This document shows positions 35,359 through 45,937 of a stretch of DNA of 64,000 bases, one piece after another (positions within the stretch are counted from its first letter, which is position 1; every line of letters starts with the position of its first letter). The stretch is from Lachnospiraceae bacterium. GTDB taxonomy: Bacteria; Bacillota; Clostridia; Lachnospirales; Lachnospiraceae. Location: positions 17,536-81,535 of the forward strand of contig JAIDFQ010000052.1 of the NCBI GenBank assembly GCA_029054245.1, read 5' to 3'. The notes under the pieces were generated by a model. The model did not search any database. It was not told the DNA's origin and was given only the letters and a program-made list of their open reading frames with translations. Made by a program: the position numbers and the translations under genes.

Positions 35359-37155
35359 CTAGGCTTCATCTTCCCTGCTGCAAATCAAGATACCATTTCT
35401 GCACAGACATCCGCTCTCATAATTTCTGGCATAAAGCACCTTTCCCGCCTCTTCAATCGGCACCTCTGCCCTGCCTTCTCCAATCATTGCGTTCAAATAC
35501 ACCTCTACCACATATCCACTGCCCTCTGCACATTTCGTATAATGAACCAGACGCCCTTTATCCGAATCATGTTTCCATAGAATCTTACTGCTCTTCATAT
35601 GGCTATGATTCTTTCTGAGTGCAATAATCTTCTTTACCTCTTCTACAGCCTCATCATGACACCCACTCTCGATCTCATCCCAAGGCATAGTCTTTCTGTT
35701 ATAAAGTCCGCCGCTGTCTGACATTGCAATCTCCGTCCCGTAATACAGGCAGGGGGAACCGGGCATGGACATCAGAATCACTAACTGCTGCAGCAAAACA
35801 TCAAGGCTCCCACACCGGCTGTACGCCCGTCCTATATCATGGCTGTCCAGAAAATTGAACAACACCCGGTTCGTCTGCTCCTTATACATCGTGTAGCAAT
35901 AATTCAGCCGATACATCAATCCCCGCGCATCCATCTGCCACCTACCGTCTGCACCGTCATCCACCCAGAAATCATTGATACTTTCCACAAAAGGATAATT
36001 CATCACCGAATCATACTCATCTCCCAACATCCACTCTTTCGCATCATGCCAGATTTCTCCCAACAGAAACAATTCCGGATTCATCCTCTTTAATTCATAA
36101 CGCAGCCTTTTGATAAAGGAATGGGATATCTCATTTCCCACATCAAAGCGTATCCCGTCAATCCCCCATTCCTCTACCCAACGCTTACAGATATCCATAA
36201 AATAATCCATAACCTCAGGATTGTTGGTATTAAGCTTGGGCATATAAGGTTCAAAAGCAAAAGAATAGTATCTTCCATCCTTTGTCTTAGAAAAGTCCCC
36301 CTTCTTAAGCGGCTTATTCACAAAAAACCAATCAAAATAGGAAGACGCCTCCCCCTTTTCGAGCACATCTTTCCATGCAAAAAATTCCGTCCCACAATGA
36401 TTGAAAACCGCATCCAGCATCACCCTGATGCCCATACCATGGGCTTTTTGAATCAATGCCTTCATAACCGCCTCATTCCCAAAATCAGGATCGATTTTTT
36501 TATAATCCCTGGTATCATACTTATGATTGCTCTCGGCATCAAATATCGGCGTAAAATAAATTCCTGAAATGCCCAGTTCCTTTAGATACTCCAGTTTATC
36601 CGTAATCCCCTGCAGATCACCCCCATAAAAACCTCCGCGAGACATGTTTTCCCTGTCATTCCAGTCGCTTACCTTTATGCTCTTTTCCTCCCAGTCCCCT
36701 CGGCAGAACCTGTCCGGCATAATCTGATACCATACTGTATCCTCCACCCATGCCGGATGACGGCATACATCTCCAGCATTCAGCCACGGAAACCTGAAAT
36801 ATTGATGCATCCTTCCCGGCATACGCATCCTCTCTTCTGAGTAAAAGCCATCCTCCAGATAATAAACCTTCTCATCCCCCTCCCAGAGTTCAAAATAATA
36901 CTGCACACGCTTAAATGCAAGCTTAAGCCTCACGCGCCAGACATACGCATACTCCAATTCCGTCTCCATCTGCATCCTGACCGGCTTCCCCTCCCAGGGC
37001 GCCTGCCCTGAGCATCCCGCTGCATAAGGATCCTCACAAATCAGGCAAACCCCAGTCACGTCCTTCCCCGTCCTAAGGCAAATCACAACATCTTCTTCAT
37101 CCAGCCCATAGCAATCCATAAATCCACATCTATGACTCACACAATCCCGTCTCAT
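35359..37155 (-). CDS. Glycoside hydrolase family 13 (neopullulanase/cyclomaltodextrinase-like)
   Basis: A 598-residue intracellular alpha-glucan hydrolase, no signal peptide. An N-terminal beta-sandwich (about 1-125, CBM34-like) precedes the barrel. VWYQIMPDRFCRGDW is the opening typical of the neopullulanase group, followed by GGDLQGITDKLEYLKELGIS, VMLDAVFNHCG, GIRFDVGNEIS with the nucleophile Asp, LLGEIWHDA with the acid/base Glu, and FLDSHD with the transition-state Asp. It probably degrades maltodextrins or cyclodextrins taken up by the cell. A divergent AraC-type regulator may control it. Confidence 0.9.
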   Translation of the reverse strand: MRRDCVSHRCGFMDCYGLDEEDVVICLRTGKDVTGVCLICEDPYAAGCSGQAPWEGKPVRMQMETELEYAYVWRVRLKLAFKRVQYYFELWEGDEKVYYLEDGFYSEERMRMPGRMHQYFRFPWLNAGDVCRHPAWVEDTVWYQIMPDRFCRGDWEEKSIKVSDWNDRENMSRGGFYGGDLQGITDKLEYLKELGISGIYFTPIFDAESNHKYDTRDYKKIDPDFGNEAVMKALIQKAHGMGIRVMLDAVFNHCGTEFFAWKDVLEKGEASSYFDWFFVNKPLKKGDFSKTKDGRYYSFAFEPYMPKLNTNNPEVMDYFMDICKRWVEEWGIDGIRFDVGNEISHSFIKRLRYELKRMNPELFLLGEIWHDAKEWMLGDEYDSVMNYPFVESINDFWVDDGADGRWQMDARGLMYRLNYCYTMYKEQTNRVLFNFLDSHDIGRAYSRCGSLDVLLQQLVILMSMPGSPCLYYGTEIAMSDSGGLYNRKTMPWDEIESGCHDEAVEEVKKIIALRKNHSHMKSSKILWKHDSDKGRLVHYTKCAEGSGYVVEVYLNAMIGEGRAEVPIEEAGKVLYARNYESGCLCRNGILICSREDEA

Positions 37156-37220
37156 CCTAACCTCCTGCCAATATACATAATATCACTCCTATATCCTTCC
37201 ACCTGACTCCTTCAACATAC

Positions 37221-37249
37221 TTGCATTATACTATCTCTTCGTATATAAT
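37221..37249 (+). promoter_or_regulatory. Strong sigma-A-like promoter of the AraC-type gene
   Basis: TTGCAT (37221-37226), 17-base spacer, TATAAT (37244-37249), 65 bases before the start at 37314, in the divergent gap with the GH13 gene. Confidence 0.65.
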
Positions 37250-37313
37250 TCTCACATAAAACACTTATATTTCTAACACAAAACTATTAATGAAAGCATA
37301 TAGGAGATCTAAA

Positions 37314-38207
37314 ATGACTACCCCAATCATGCACGAGACCAAAACCCACGGCAAGCTCTCTTTTCCCTATACCGTCTACCGAGGCATCATCCCTGAATAC
37401 ATCCGATCCTATCCCCTCCACTGGCACGACGAAATGGAAATCATTTACGTAATTGGTGGAAGCGGAATCGTCACCGCCCAGACCAACAGACATATTCTCA
37501 AGGCAGGTGATATGATGATTCTGCTACCCCAGGTCGTCCACTCCATAGAGCAGCTTGACAATATGCCGATGGAATACTTTAACATTCTGTTTCAGTTTTC
37601 GCTCCTTGGAAGCGGCATCAGTGACGGCTGTTACGAAAAATACTTCAAACCTCTGTACGACCACACTAGGACCATTACCCCCTACCTTCCTGCCCATAGC
37701 CCTCTAAACCGCCTTTTGCTGCCCTACATCTGTAATCTGATTGAAAACAGGCGGCAGAAAGAGGACACTTATGCCTTGATGATAAAATCCAACCTTTTTG
37801 CCATCATGCACCATCTGAACCAGCACTGTGAGCAGGTCAGTGAGGCGTGGCTTTCGCTTCATAGCACTTATGAAAAGCTGAAAAAACTCCTTTCCTATGT
37901 ACAGAAAAATTATGATAAGCCCATTACCATTGCCCAGGCTGCCGACATCTGCGGCTTTTCCCCCAGTCATTTTATGAAATTATTCAAGGAATTGACCGGC
38001 AGGACTTTTGTGCAGTACTTAAAAGATTTTCGTCTGGAAATTGCTGCCGGTCAGCTTGCAGACGGAACGCTGAAAATTATAGAAGCGGCAGAAAACGCCG
38101 GGTTTAACAATCATTCTTACTTTACCCGTTCCTTTATCGAAAAATATGGCATCTCCCCCAGCGAATATCAAAAGGAACATCAAAAAGGCAGAGTGAGCTG
38201 CTCATAG
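37314..38207 (+). CDS. AraC-family transcriptional regulator with cupin domain
   Basis: A 297-residue regulator. ATG at 37314 has AGGAG seven bases before. The N-terminal cupin sensor has LHWHDEMEIIYVIGGSG and LKAGDMMILLPQVVHSIEQ. The C-terminal HTH_18 domain (last 100 residues) has ITIAQAADICGFSPSHFMKL and the signature AAENAGFNNHSYFTRSFIEK YGISP. It diverges from the GH13 gene, whose sugar it may sense (inference). Its 3' end overlaps the convergent radical SAM gene by 28 bases. Confidence 0.92.
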   Translation: MTTPIMHETKTHGKLSFPYTVYRGIIPEYIRSYPLHWHDEMEIIYVIGGSGIVTAQTNRHILKAGDMMILLPQVVHSIEQLDNMPMEYFNILFQFSLLGSGISDGCYEKYFKPLYDHTRTITPYLPAHSPLNRLLLPYICNLIENRRQKEDTYALMIKSNLFAIMHHLNQHCEQVSEAWLSLHSTYEKLKKLLSYVQKNYDKPITIAQAADICGFSPSHFMKLFKELTGRTFVQYLKDFRLEIAAGQLADGTLKIIEAAENAGFNNHSYFTRSFIEKYGISPSEYQKEHQKGRVSCS

Positions 38208-39049
38208 CTCTCCTTTGGAAACGCATGAAGATAGCCAAACACCTTATCCATGCTGCTTTCAATACCATGTTTTCTGCATGTATCATGAAATAGCTTCATA
38301 AGTTCTGCATTTTTACTGCTGGTGATTTCATAAGCATGCCCATACCTTTGTTGGTACATCTCCTTCACCCCAGGAAAATGCTTATCCAGCGCCGCGTAAA
38401 AATACTCCCGGTTTCCTTCCCGCAAGGTCATTCCAATCCCAAAGCATAGAATACCGTAGACCTCTGCCTTGACGCAGTAATCCAGAATCCCCTCCACATT
38501 TTCTCTTGTGGCATTGATAAAAGGTAGAAACGGCGACATCCACACTACGGTAGGAATCCCATTCTCCTTAAATACCTGCAGCGTCTCAAAGCGTTTCTTT
38601 GTGGTGCATACATTAGGTTCAAGTATTTTGCACAGTTCTTCATCATAAGTGGTCAGCGTCATCTGCACCACACATTTTGCCTTCTTGTTAATGCTTTTTA
38701 AAAGGTCTAAGTCCCGAAGGATCCGGTCTGACTTTGTCTGGATGGCAAGTCCAAATCCATAATGATCAATGATTTCCAGACACCTGCGCGTCAATCCCAG
38801 CTGCTCTTCGCAATGCATATATGGATCACACATAGCGCCTGTCCCGATCATGCACCTTTTCCGCTTAGAGCACAGTGCCTTTTCAAGTAGCTGCGGCGCA
38901 TTCTTTTTTACCTCTATGTCCTCAAAATCATGATCCATCTGATAACACCTGCTGCGGCTGTCACAATAAATACACCCGTGTGTGCATCCCCTATAAAGGT
39001 TCATACCGTTTTTTGCAGATAAAATCCCCTTCGCCTCTACAAAATGCAT
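38180..39049 (-). CDS. Radical SAM protein, SPL-like (Rv2578c/SplB-related group)
   Basis: A 289-residue enzyme. NLYRGCTHGCIYCDSRSRCY holds CX3CX2C for the [4Fe-4S] cluster, and GTGAMCDPYMHCEEQLGLT matches the PhpK/Rv2578c-like and spore-photoproduct-lyase-like families (IGTxTDPYxPxE pattern). IQTKSDRILRDLDLL and MTLTTYDEELCKILEPN are further conserved blocks. Function of this group is poorly known. No repair-gene neighbour. Confidence 0.85.
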   Translation of the reverse strand: MHFVEAKGILSAKNGMNLYRGCTHGCIYCDSRSRCYQMDHDFEDIEVKKNAPQLLEKALCSKRKRCMIGTGAMCDPYMHCEEQLGLTRRCLEIIDHYGFGLAIQTKSDRILRDLDLLKSINKKAKCVVQMTLTTYDEELCKILEPNVCTTKKRFETLQVFKENGIPTVVWMSPFLPFINATRENVEGILDYCVKAEVYGILCFGIGMTLREGNREYFYAALDKHFPGVKEMYQQRYGHAYEITSSKNAELMKLFHDTCRKHGIESSMDKVFGYLHAFPKESYEQLTLPF

Positions 39050-39196
39050 CTTTCACTCCTCCTTAATTCTCTGATTTATTATAAACCATTTCCCCTGACC
39101 AAAACACGGCTAATTTTTACGCAACCAAAACACTCTTTACTTTTCCATTTTCCCTCTGTAAAATAAAATCATCAAACGATAAAGGAGGATAATTAC

Positions 39197-40588
39197 TTGT
39201 ACGAATGTCCAAACTGCGGCGGTAATCTAAAATTTGACATTGCATCCCAGCAGCTCAAATGCGATTACTGCCTCACTCTGAAAGACCCTTACGAAGTAAC
39301 CAAAGACAAAGATGCAGAAGAAAGCAGCGCCTTTGATGTCACCGTGTTTACCTGCCCCCAATGCGGCGGTGAAATATTAAGCACAGATACCTCTGCAGCA
39401 GAGTTCTGCAGCTTCTGCGGCGGTTCCACAATTTTAGACAGCCGCATCAGTAAAGAAAAGCGCCCTGCCTATATCATCCCATTTAAAAAGACCAAAGACG
39501 AATGTAAGGAAATCTATATTTCCAAGATGAAACGCGCTCTTTTTGCGCCCGATGAACTAAAGGATAAAAAGTATATCGACGGCTTCCGCGGTATTTATAT
39601 CCCCTATTGGGCATATACGGTTTCGCAAAAGGGACCTGTTCATATGAAAGCGCAAAAATCCTACTCCAAAGGAAATTACAACTATACAGACTACTATGAC
39701 ATAAGCGGTGAGATCAATGCCTGCTATAACGATCTGTCCTATGATGCATCATCTTCCTTTTCCGACGCCATCAGTGAACAGATTGCCCCTTTTGATGTAA
39801 AACAGACCGTACAGTTTTCTCCCTCCTTTTTAAGTGGATTCTATGCCGACACAGCAGACGTGGACAGTAGTATCTATAAAGAAGATGCCATAAAGGTTGC
39901 CAACGATTCCTCCCGCAATCAGATCAGAAATACACCGGCTTTCAGGGATCTGTCCTTTTCCCTGCCAAGCAGTAATTCCGAATTAAATGCCATGCTCCGC
40001 ACCCGTTGCAGCGCCCCTGAACGCACCATGTACCCTGTCTGGTTCATGTCCTACCGCAAGGGCGACCGTGTTGCCTACGCCACCGTCAACGGGCAGACGG
40101 GAAAAGTAGCTGCCGATATCCCGGTAGATCCTAAAAAATATATTCTTGGCTCCTTGCTGCTGGCACTCCCGATTTTCTTGCTGTTAAATTTGTTTTTTAC
40201 ATTCAAGCCCACTTTTACTCTGGGTTTGTCCGCTATTTTGGCTGTTTTAACCTTTATCATACATATGGCAGAAGTCAGAAAAATTAATGTAAGAGATCAG
40301 CGTATGGATGACCGCGGCTATTTGTCCCAGCAGTCCAAAAGCACACAGTCCTCTAAACCGGAATCGTCTGCCGCGCGCGGCGGCTTTTGGGGATCGGTCC
40401 TTGCCGGCATCGCGGCAGCGCTCATCTTTATTATCAATCCGGTAGCCGACTACTGGTACTACGCAGGCACGATTATTGCCTTTATCGGTGTCCTCTTTAC
40501 CATTATAGCAATCATCAAAAAATACAATATCCTTGCCACCAGAAAATTACCTCAGTTTGACAGAAAGGGAGGTGATGACCGTGCATAA
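39197..40588 (+). CDS. Zinc-ribbon membrane protein
   Basis: A 463-residue protein begun by TTG, with AAAGGAGG eight bases before. Two N-terminal zinc ribbons (CPNCGGNLK to CDYC, and CPQCGGEI to CSFCGG) lie in residues 3-75. A soluble region (about 80-310) of mixed strands contains YIPYWAYTVS. Four C-terminal hydrophobic helices lie around residues 315-355 and 395-445. The combination resembles Clostridial proteins annotated as TFIIB-type zinc-ribbon or DNA-helicase-tail-like proteins, but no catalytic domain is seen. It overlaps the TPM-domain gene by 8 bases, so the two probably act together at the membrane. Confidence 0.75.
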   Translation: MYECPNCGGNLKFDIASQQLKCDYCLTLKDPYEVTKDKDAEESSAFDVTVFTCPQCGGEILSTDTSAAEFCSFCGGSTILDSRISKEKRPAYIIPFKKTKDECKEIYISKMKRALFAPDELKDKKYIDGFRGIYIPYWAYTVSQKGPVHMKAQKSYSKGNYNYTDYYDISGEINACYNDLSYDASSSFSDAISEQIAPFDVKQTVQFSPSFLSGFYADTADVDSSIYKEDAIKVANDSSRNQIRNTPAFRDLSFSLPSSNSELNAMLRTRCSAPERTMYPVWFMSYRKGDRVAYATVNGQTGKVAADIPVDPKKYILGSLLLALPIFLLLNLFFTFKPTFTLGLSAILAVLTFIIHMAEVRKINVRDQRMDDRGYLSQQSKSTQSSKPESSAARGGFWGSVLAGIAAALIFIINPVADYWYYAGTIIAFIGVLFTIIAIIKKYNILATRKLPQFDRKGGDDRA

Positions 40589-41369
40589 GAGATTAAAAGC
40601 AATCACCGCCCTGCTTTTGCTGATTTCCTCCCTTGCTTTTTCATTGACAGCATATGCAGAACCTGACAAAGATGCTTCCCCATCGGAACTCATCATCTGG
40701 GAAAATACAGAAACAGGTTACTTTGTCCTTTTGCAGGATGAAGCTGAACTGCTTGATGCAGAAGAAGAAGCACAGCTTTCGAATGAAATGAAAGGAATCA
40801 CCTCTTACGGAAACGCCGTTTTCAAAACGATTTCTTATAATTCCTATTCAGCCTCTTCCTATGCGGAAGATTTTTATGATGATATATTTGGGCAAAGCAG
40901 TGGTACATTTTTCCTGATTGATATGGACAACAGGGAGCTTTATCTTTTCAATAACGGCGATATATCTTATACCATTACAAGCGCTTATTCCGACAGCATC
41001 ACAGATAATGTGTACCGATATGCTTCCAAAGAGGATTACTATAGCTGTGCTTCCAAAACTTTTGAACAGGTTCAGACCCTTTTAGCAGGACGCAGAATCG
41101 CCCAGCCTATGAAGTACATCAGCAATGCCCTGCTTGCTCTCATCCTTGCCGCCCTTATTAATTACTTTGTGGCAATGCGCACGGCAAGCTCCGCAAAGGC
41201 ATCATCCAGAGAGGTATTAAATTCCATTTCCACTCAGTTTACCTTTACAAATCCTCAAAAAAAGCTGACGAAGCAAGACAAAGTTTACATCCCGCCATCA
41301 AGCGGAAGCAGTGGTGGCAGGAGCAACAGCGGCGGCAGAAGTCACAGCGGCGGCGGACACAGATTCTAA
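40581..41369 (+). CDS. TPM/YgcG-like secreted membrane-anchored protein
   Basis: A 262-residue protein. GTG at 40581 (VHKRLKAITALLLLISSLAF) has GGGAGG eight bases upstream and begins a signal peptide ending near AYAEP. Residues about 50-175 form a TPM-type domain (LLQDEAELLDAEEEAQLSNE, GTFFLIDMDNRELYLFNNG). One transmembrane helix (AQPMKYISNALLALILAALI) follows and the tail is glycine/serine-rich (SSGSSGGRSNSGGRSHSGGG HRF), a hallmark of YgcG-type proteins. Likely a partner of the zinc-ribbon protein. Role unknown. Confidence 0.8.
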   Translation: MHKRLKAITALLLLISSLAFSLTAYAEPDKDASPSELIIWENTETGYFVLLQDEAELLDAEEEAQLSNEMKGITSYGNAVFKTISYNSYSASSYAEDFYDDIFGQSSGTFFLIDMDNRELYLFNNGDISYTITSAYSDSITDNVYRYASKEDYYSCASKTFEQVQTLLAGRRIAQPMKYISNALLALILAALINYFVAMRTASSAKASSREVLNSISTQFTFTNPQKKLTKQDKVYIPPSSGSSGGRSNSGGRSHSGGGHRF

Positions 41370-41434
41370 GGAAGCGATTTCATCAGCATTTCCTCAGACC
41401 ACAGTTTCTTCGCTCTATTTAATTCATAAAATAA

Positions 41435-41478
41435 GCCTCCTTTTCGTGTCCTAGATCAGACACAAAAGGAGGCTTTTT
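41435..41478. terminator. Bidirectional intrinsic terminator
   Basis: GCCTCCTTTTCGTGTC pairs with GACACAAAAGGAGGC (one bulge, 8-base loop), then TTTTT on the plus strand and a T-rich run on the minus strand. It sits between the converging TPM and hybrid-kinase genes. Confidence 0.85.
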
Positions 41479-41497
41479 AAAACAACATTATCAAATT

Positions 41498-44059
41498 TTA
41501 TTTTAGCAGGTACCGCTCTAGAATCTGCATCAGCCTGTTCGTATCGAGAGGCTTGGCAATATGTTCATTCATCCCGCATTCCTTACTGCGCTGGATATCC
41601 TCTGAAAACGCATCTGCTGTCATTGCAATAATCGGAAGACCGACATCCGCCCGCTCTAATGCCCGGATTTTCTGCGTTGCCTCATATCCGTTCATAACAG
41701 GCATTCTAATATCCATCAAAATAACATCATAAAAACCGATTTCAGACTGATTAAATTTCTCCACACATATCTTTCCGTTTTCTGCCCTTTCCAGCCAGAA
41801 TCCCACTTCGCTTAAAACTGCTTCTGCTATCTCCCAGTTTAAGTCATTGTCCTCTGCCAGCAAGATCCGTTTTCCATCGAACTGCATCTGCTTATCTTCA
41901 TGCTCTGTTTTTTCTTCCTCCAAACCAAGCATATACGGCTTAAGACCAAGGAACAGGTTCGACTTGAACAGCGGTTTGGATATAAATCCTTGCGCCCCCG
42001 CCTCCTTTGCCTCCTCCTCTATGTCGCTCCAATCATATGCCGAAATAATCAGAATCGGAACCTCATCACCCAAAAGCTTCCTGATTTTCTTTGCGGTCTC
42101 TAAACCGTTCATGCCAGGCATCTTCCAGTCCAGCAGCACAATCTGATAATCATCATTTTCTACATGATGCTTCTCCACCATCTTGACTGCCATTGTTCCA
42201 TCCGTCGCCCATTCTGCCTGGATTCCAATCTCCTTTAAGGAGGAAACTGCGCTTTGGCATAAATCCTTGTCATCATCTACTACAAGCATCTTCCATGGCG
42301 GAAGGAGCATATCCTCTTCCTTTACATCTGCCCTCTCAAGATCCAGTATGATATGAAAATCGCTTCCCTTATTAGGGGTACTCTCCAGCTCAATCGCCCC
42401 ATCCATGATATCCACAATCGCCTTTGTGATTGCCATTCCCAGACCAGATCCCTCTGTTTTATCTACCTGTTCTTTTCTTTCTCTCACAAATTTTTCAAAA
42501 ACTTCCTGTTGGAACTCCGGTGTCATACCGATGCCGTTGTCCTTAACGCGGAAGTGACAGCGCACATATCTGCCGCCCTTAGGTGAATCTTCCTGCTCCA
42601 AATATACTTTGACTTCGCCCTTCTCCGGGGTGAACTTAATCGCATTCGATAAAAGATTGATCAGTACCTGGCTTAGCCGCACATTGTCGCAGAACACATT
42701 TTCCGTCTGAATGTTTTGAATAAATACATCAAAATGCTGATTTTTCACCTTCACCTGGGGCTGTGCAATATTGACAATATTATTCATGGTATCCCTAAGG
42801 GAAACCAGCTGCATATTAAGCGATAATTTTCCGCTCTCAATCTTAGACATATCCAGCACGTCATTAATAAGTCCAAGTAAATGCTTACTGGATAGAGCAA
42901 TCTTCCCCAGACAATCCCTTACCCGCATGGTATCATTTATATTTGCCTGCGCAATCGCTGTCATACCCACGATTCCATTCATCGGCGTACGGATGTCATG
43001 GCTCATACTGGAAAGGAATTCACTCTTTGCCTTATTCGCCCGGACAGCTTCTTTTTTCGCTTCATTCAGTTCAATCATCTGTCTCTGGGACATTCTATAA
43101 TACAATGCAAAAACTACAAAAGCTGCTGCCAACATGATTCCGCCGGCTATCATCATGATACGCTGCCGCTCATTACCCATTCGCATAACAGCCTCATCCA
43201 AACGCCCATCCGGCATAATTGACAAAAGATACCATTCAGAATGCTGAAGATTGCTTAAATACAGATGCTGTTTACGCCCTTTTACCAGTACCACCGTACT
43301 GTAGTCTTCCTTCTGTTCCATAGCATCTTTCATTTCCTGTATATACTGCTCTGGCATCTTTCCATTATATATTTCATATTCTCCTAAAATCCGCTCAAAA
43401 TAGCTGTCCCTGTAAGCCTCACCGCTTCTGATGATAAAATTCCCGTCCGCTGTTATGATATGTGAAAATAAAATAGCCTCTTTTTCATCCAAAGCCAGCA
43501 TATTTTCTAGGGAATCTATGGTTACTCCAATTACCAGCGTATCGCTTATCCCTCCATGATCCATCGGATACTGCGCTGCATTTCCAATCAAAAAAAGCTT
43601 CTCCCCGCTTTCGTTAAATCCACTGCTGATTCTTGTATCTTCACCTTTAAGCATCTTGGCAAACTCAACCTGATTGCTTGCTTCTATTGACCCACCGTAA
43701 ATGGTATCGCAATCCCCGTCTTTCGTATACAGCCCCATAAACTTGAAGTCTCTGATTTCAGCGGACAATTCCAATTCTCTTCTCAAACTTTCATTATCAG
43801 TAAATTCCTCTGCCTCGACACGCTTAATCACTCCGTCCAGCTGTGCAAGATACAAGTCAATGACAGCCTCAAACTTTCTCTGCAGCTGGTTGCTCATTTC
43901 AGACATATAAATGTTGCTGATTTCATTAATTGCTGCATCGCTTTTTTGGCTCATCGCTGTTCCCATCCATGAAAAAACAGCAAATCCAAGTATAATAAGA
44001 CCGACAATACTGACAAACAAAAATTGTTTAATTCTTCTTCCTTTATCATTGCCTTTCAT
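41498..44059 (-). CDS. Hybrid sensor histidine kinase with two receiver domains
   Basis: An 853-residue membrane sensor. TM1 near residues 11-31, a roughly 260-residue extracellular Cache-like sensor, and TM2 near 300-322 ([20 protein letters not shown]). The HisKA domain has [19 protein letters not shown], and HATPase_c has [16 protein letters not shown] and [13 protein letters not shown]. Two receivers at the C-terminus carry phospho-acceptors in [12 protein letters not shown] and [13 protein letters not shown]. No Hpt domain or cognate output gene is adjacent, so the signalling partner lies elsewhere. It is transcribed alone. Confidence 0.92.
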   Translation of the reverse strand: MKGNDKGRRIKQFLFVSIVGLIILGFAVFSWMGTAMSQKSDAAINEISNIYMSEMSNQLQRKFEAVIDLYLAQLDGVIKRVEAEEFTDNESLRRELELSAEIRDFKFMGLYTKDGDCDTIYGGSIEASNQVEFAKMLKGEDTRISSGFNESGEKLFLIGNAAQYPMDHGGISDTLVIGVTIDSLENMLALDEKEAILFSHIITADGNFIIRSGEAYRDSYFERILGEYEIYNGKMPEQYIQEMKDAMEQKEDYSTVVLVKGRKQHLYLSNLQHSEWYLLSIMPDGRLDEAVMRMGNERQRIMMIAGGIMLAAAFVVFALYYRMSQRQMIELNEAKKEAVRANKAKSEFLSSMSHDIRTPMNGIVGMTAIAQANINDTMRVRDCLGKIALSSKHLLGLINDVLDMSKIESGKLSLNMQLVSLRDTMNNIVNIAQPQVKVKNQHFDVFIQNIQTENVFCDNVRLSQVLINLLSNAIKFTPEKGEVKVYLEQEDSPKGGRYVRCHFRVKDNGIGMTPEFQQEVFEKFVRERKEQVDKTEGSGLGMAITKAIVDIMDGAIELESTPNKGSDFHIILDLERADVKEEDMLLPPWKMLVVDDDKDLCQSAVSSLKEIGIQAEWATDGTMAVKMVEKHHVENDDYQIVLLDWKMPGMNGLETAKKIRKLLGDEVPILIISAYDWSDIEEEAKEAGAQGFISKPLFKSNLFLGLKPYMLGLEEEKTEHEDKQMQFDGKRILLAEDNDLNWEIAEAVLSEVGFWLERAENGKICVEKFNQSEIGFYDVILMDIRMPVMNGYEATQKIRALERADVGLPIIAMTADAFSEDIQRSKECGMNEHIAKPLDTNRLMQILERYLLK

Positions 44060-44231
44060 AGTACTACCTCTTAGAAATAATTTACTTCACAAGCGGCGGA
44101 TCAGAGTCTGTCAGCCAAAAACTGAGCAATCTTATCCGCCATTTCTTTTCCAATCGACATATATGTAAAATTATACTTGCCGCTTTGCAAAAAGTCAATT
44201 CATTCGCTCACTTTGCAAATATTTCACAAAA

Positions 44232-44270
44232 ATGCTCTCTCCTCTGAACAATCTCCAGAGTCGAGAGCAT
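44232..44270 (-). terminator. Intrinsic terminator of the carbonic anhydrase gene
   Basis: ATGCTCTC/GAGAGCAT outer stem with an inner CTCTG/CAGAG stem, followed on the minus strand by ATTTTTG, directly after the stop at 44277. Confidence 0.75.
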
Positions 44271-44276
44271 TTCCAA

Positions 44277-44840
44277 TTAATCATTCATAAATTCAACAGC
44301 CCCGCTGTCGATCTTATAAACCGCCCCGCATACCTTCAGCTTATCCTCCGGCATACCCAGACTTTCCTTAATCGCAGCCACGCTTCTTTCCACATTTAAG
44401 CGGCACGCGCGAAGCTCATCCTTTTCTTCTCCAATGGCTTTCAAAATCTCATCCGTTATATATTTGATATAACCTTCCGGTGCACTGCTGATTGCTGCCC
44501 CTACTGCGCCGCAGTGCTCATGTCCCAATACAACGACCAGTTTACATCCCAGATGATCCGCCGCATATTCCACACTGCCAAGCTGATGCTTATCCATGAC
44601 ATTGCCTGCCACACGGATTACGAACAATTCACCAATTCCCGCAGAAAAGATGCTTTCAGGGATCACCCTTGAATCTGAACAGGTCACCACAATTGCATAC
44701 GGCGACTGTCCCTCATCACAGGTAAGCTGCCTGATCTTAGGTGATACGTCCCCGGGATTGGTCTCAGCAGCCAGATATCTCTGATTTCCCTCCTTTAATT
44801 TTGCAAGTGCCTCCGCTGCGGATAAATTTTCTTTGTGCAT
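44277..44840 (-). CDS. Beta-class carbonic anhydrase
   Basis: A 187-residue zinc enzyme that interconverts CO2 and bicarbonate. ATG at 44840 has GGAGG five bases upstream; the longer frame to 44888 is less likely. Zinc ligands and active site: VVTCSDSRVIPESIF (Cys, Asp-Arg dyad) and VVLGHEHCGAVGAAI (His and Cys). Single gene with its own terminator. Confidence 0.95.
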   Translation of the reverse strand: MHKENLSAAEALAKLKEGNQRYLAAETNPGDVSPKIRQLTCDEGQSPYAIVVTCSDSRVIPESIFSAGIGELFVIRVAGNVMDKHQLGSVEYAADHLGCKLVVVLGHEHCGAVGAAISSAPEGYIKYITDEILKAIGEEKDELRACRLNVERSVAAIKESLGMPEDKLKVCGAVYKIDSGAVEFMND

Positions 44841-45075
44841 ACTTTCCTCCATTTCTGTCTCTCGTTTTGTTTTCGCATGATGCGTCACAGTGACTATTTA
44901 CGCCAGCCCGCCGCCACGCCATGCAAAACCACGACGACTCGTCATTTATATACGAAGTATATCATAATTGATATCAAAATTCATCTACAATCCTATCTCA
45001 TTTATATTTTATTTGAAGCAGTGATTATCGTTCACAAATTTGCGTATTCTTTCACCAACCAGTGAAAAGACGTCT

Positions 45076-45933
45076 CTACCGAAACTCCCTCTCATGTTCC
45101 TTGAAGAAATCATAATATGCTCTTACGTTTGCAAGTTCGCTCCACCGTTTCACATCAACTACTTCTTCATCCATATCATAAATTTTTGCCCCGCGCATGG
45201 AAAGCAGGAAGGGCGAATGCGTTGCCATAATAAACTGACATCCAAAAAAGCGTGCTGAATCTTCCAAAAACTTAAGCAGCTCCTGCTGTTTTTCCGGCGA
45301 AAGAGAATTTTCTGGCTCATCGAGCAGATAAAGACCATTTTCCTTGATCTTCTCCGCAAAATAAAGAAACGCACTTTCCCCGTTAGAGTGCTCGCGGATG
45401 TTGCCTTTCATGCTTTTCCTCACAAATTGAGACTGAGAGTTTCCCCGCGCCATCGTTACTTTCTTTAGCTCTTCATAGTCATCCAATGATCTCATTTGAA
45501 AATGAGTATGTTTTGTCTCCAGGTAATCCTTTAAGAGATCTTCCCTTTTCTTGTCTATCCCCTCGTTTATACTCCTTACATTCAGCATAAAATCAAACAC
45601 ATCGTCACTGGTAATAATCCTGCTCTCTTCCGGTATTTGCCCCAAGGCATCATATTCACACATCTTTGTATAATCTTCAAAAAAATTAGACCGGTTGTAT
45701 AACGTATCCCGCCTAAGCCCCAGCTTTTCTGCAATGACATTTAACGCTGTGGTCTTACCTGAACCGTTTCCTCCGTACAGAATCGTGACAGGTTCAAAAT
45801 CTAACACCTCAAGCCCATGCTGCGACACAATCTGAAAAGGATAGTATGTATCGTAACAAGTTCTTTTTTGTCCAAATATAAAATCATATTCCCGCTCCCT
45901 GTGGGGAAAGCAAAACTGCGACAAATAAATCAT
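45076..45933 (-). CDS. AAA-type ATPase, predicted (COG3910-like)
   Basis: A 285-residue ATPase of the SMC/ABC-like AAA class. Walker A VTILYGGNGSGKTTALNVIA, signature-like SNGESAFLYFAEK, Walker B GLYLLDEPENSLSPEKQQEL and the switch MATHSPFLLS are present. Family members are often stand-alone; some related OLD-type ATPases work in phage defence, but no nuclease partner is adjacent here. It ends 4 bases from the channel gene upstream, so they are likely co-transcribed. Confidence 0.85.
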   Translation of the reverse strand: MIYLSQFCFPHREREYDFIFGQKRTCYDTYYPFQIVSQHGLEVLDFEPVTILYGGNGSGKTTALNVIAEKLGLRRDTLYNRSNFFEDYTKMCEYDALGQIPEESRIITSDDVFDFMLNVRSINEGIDKKREDLLKDYLETKHTHFQMRSLDDYEELKKVTMARGNSQSQFVRKSMKGNIREHSNGESAFLYFAEKIKENGLYLLDEPENSLSPEKQQELLKFLEDSARFFGCQFIMATHSPFLLSMRGAKIYDMDEEVVDVKRWSELANVRAYYDFFKEHEREFR

Positions 45934-45937
45934 TTTA

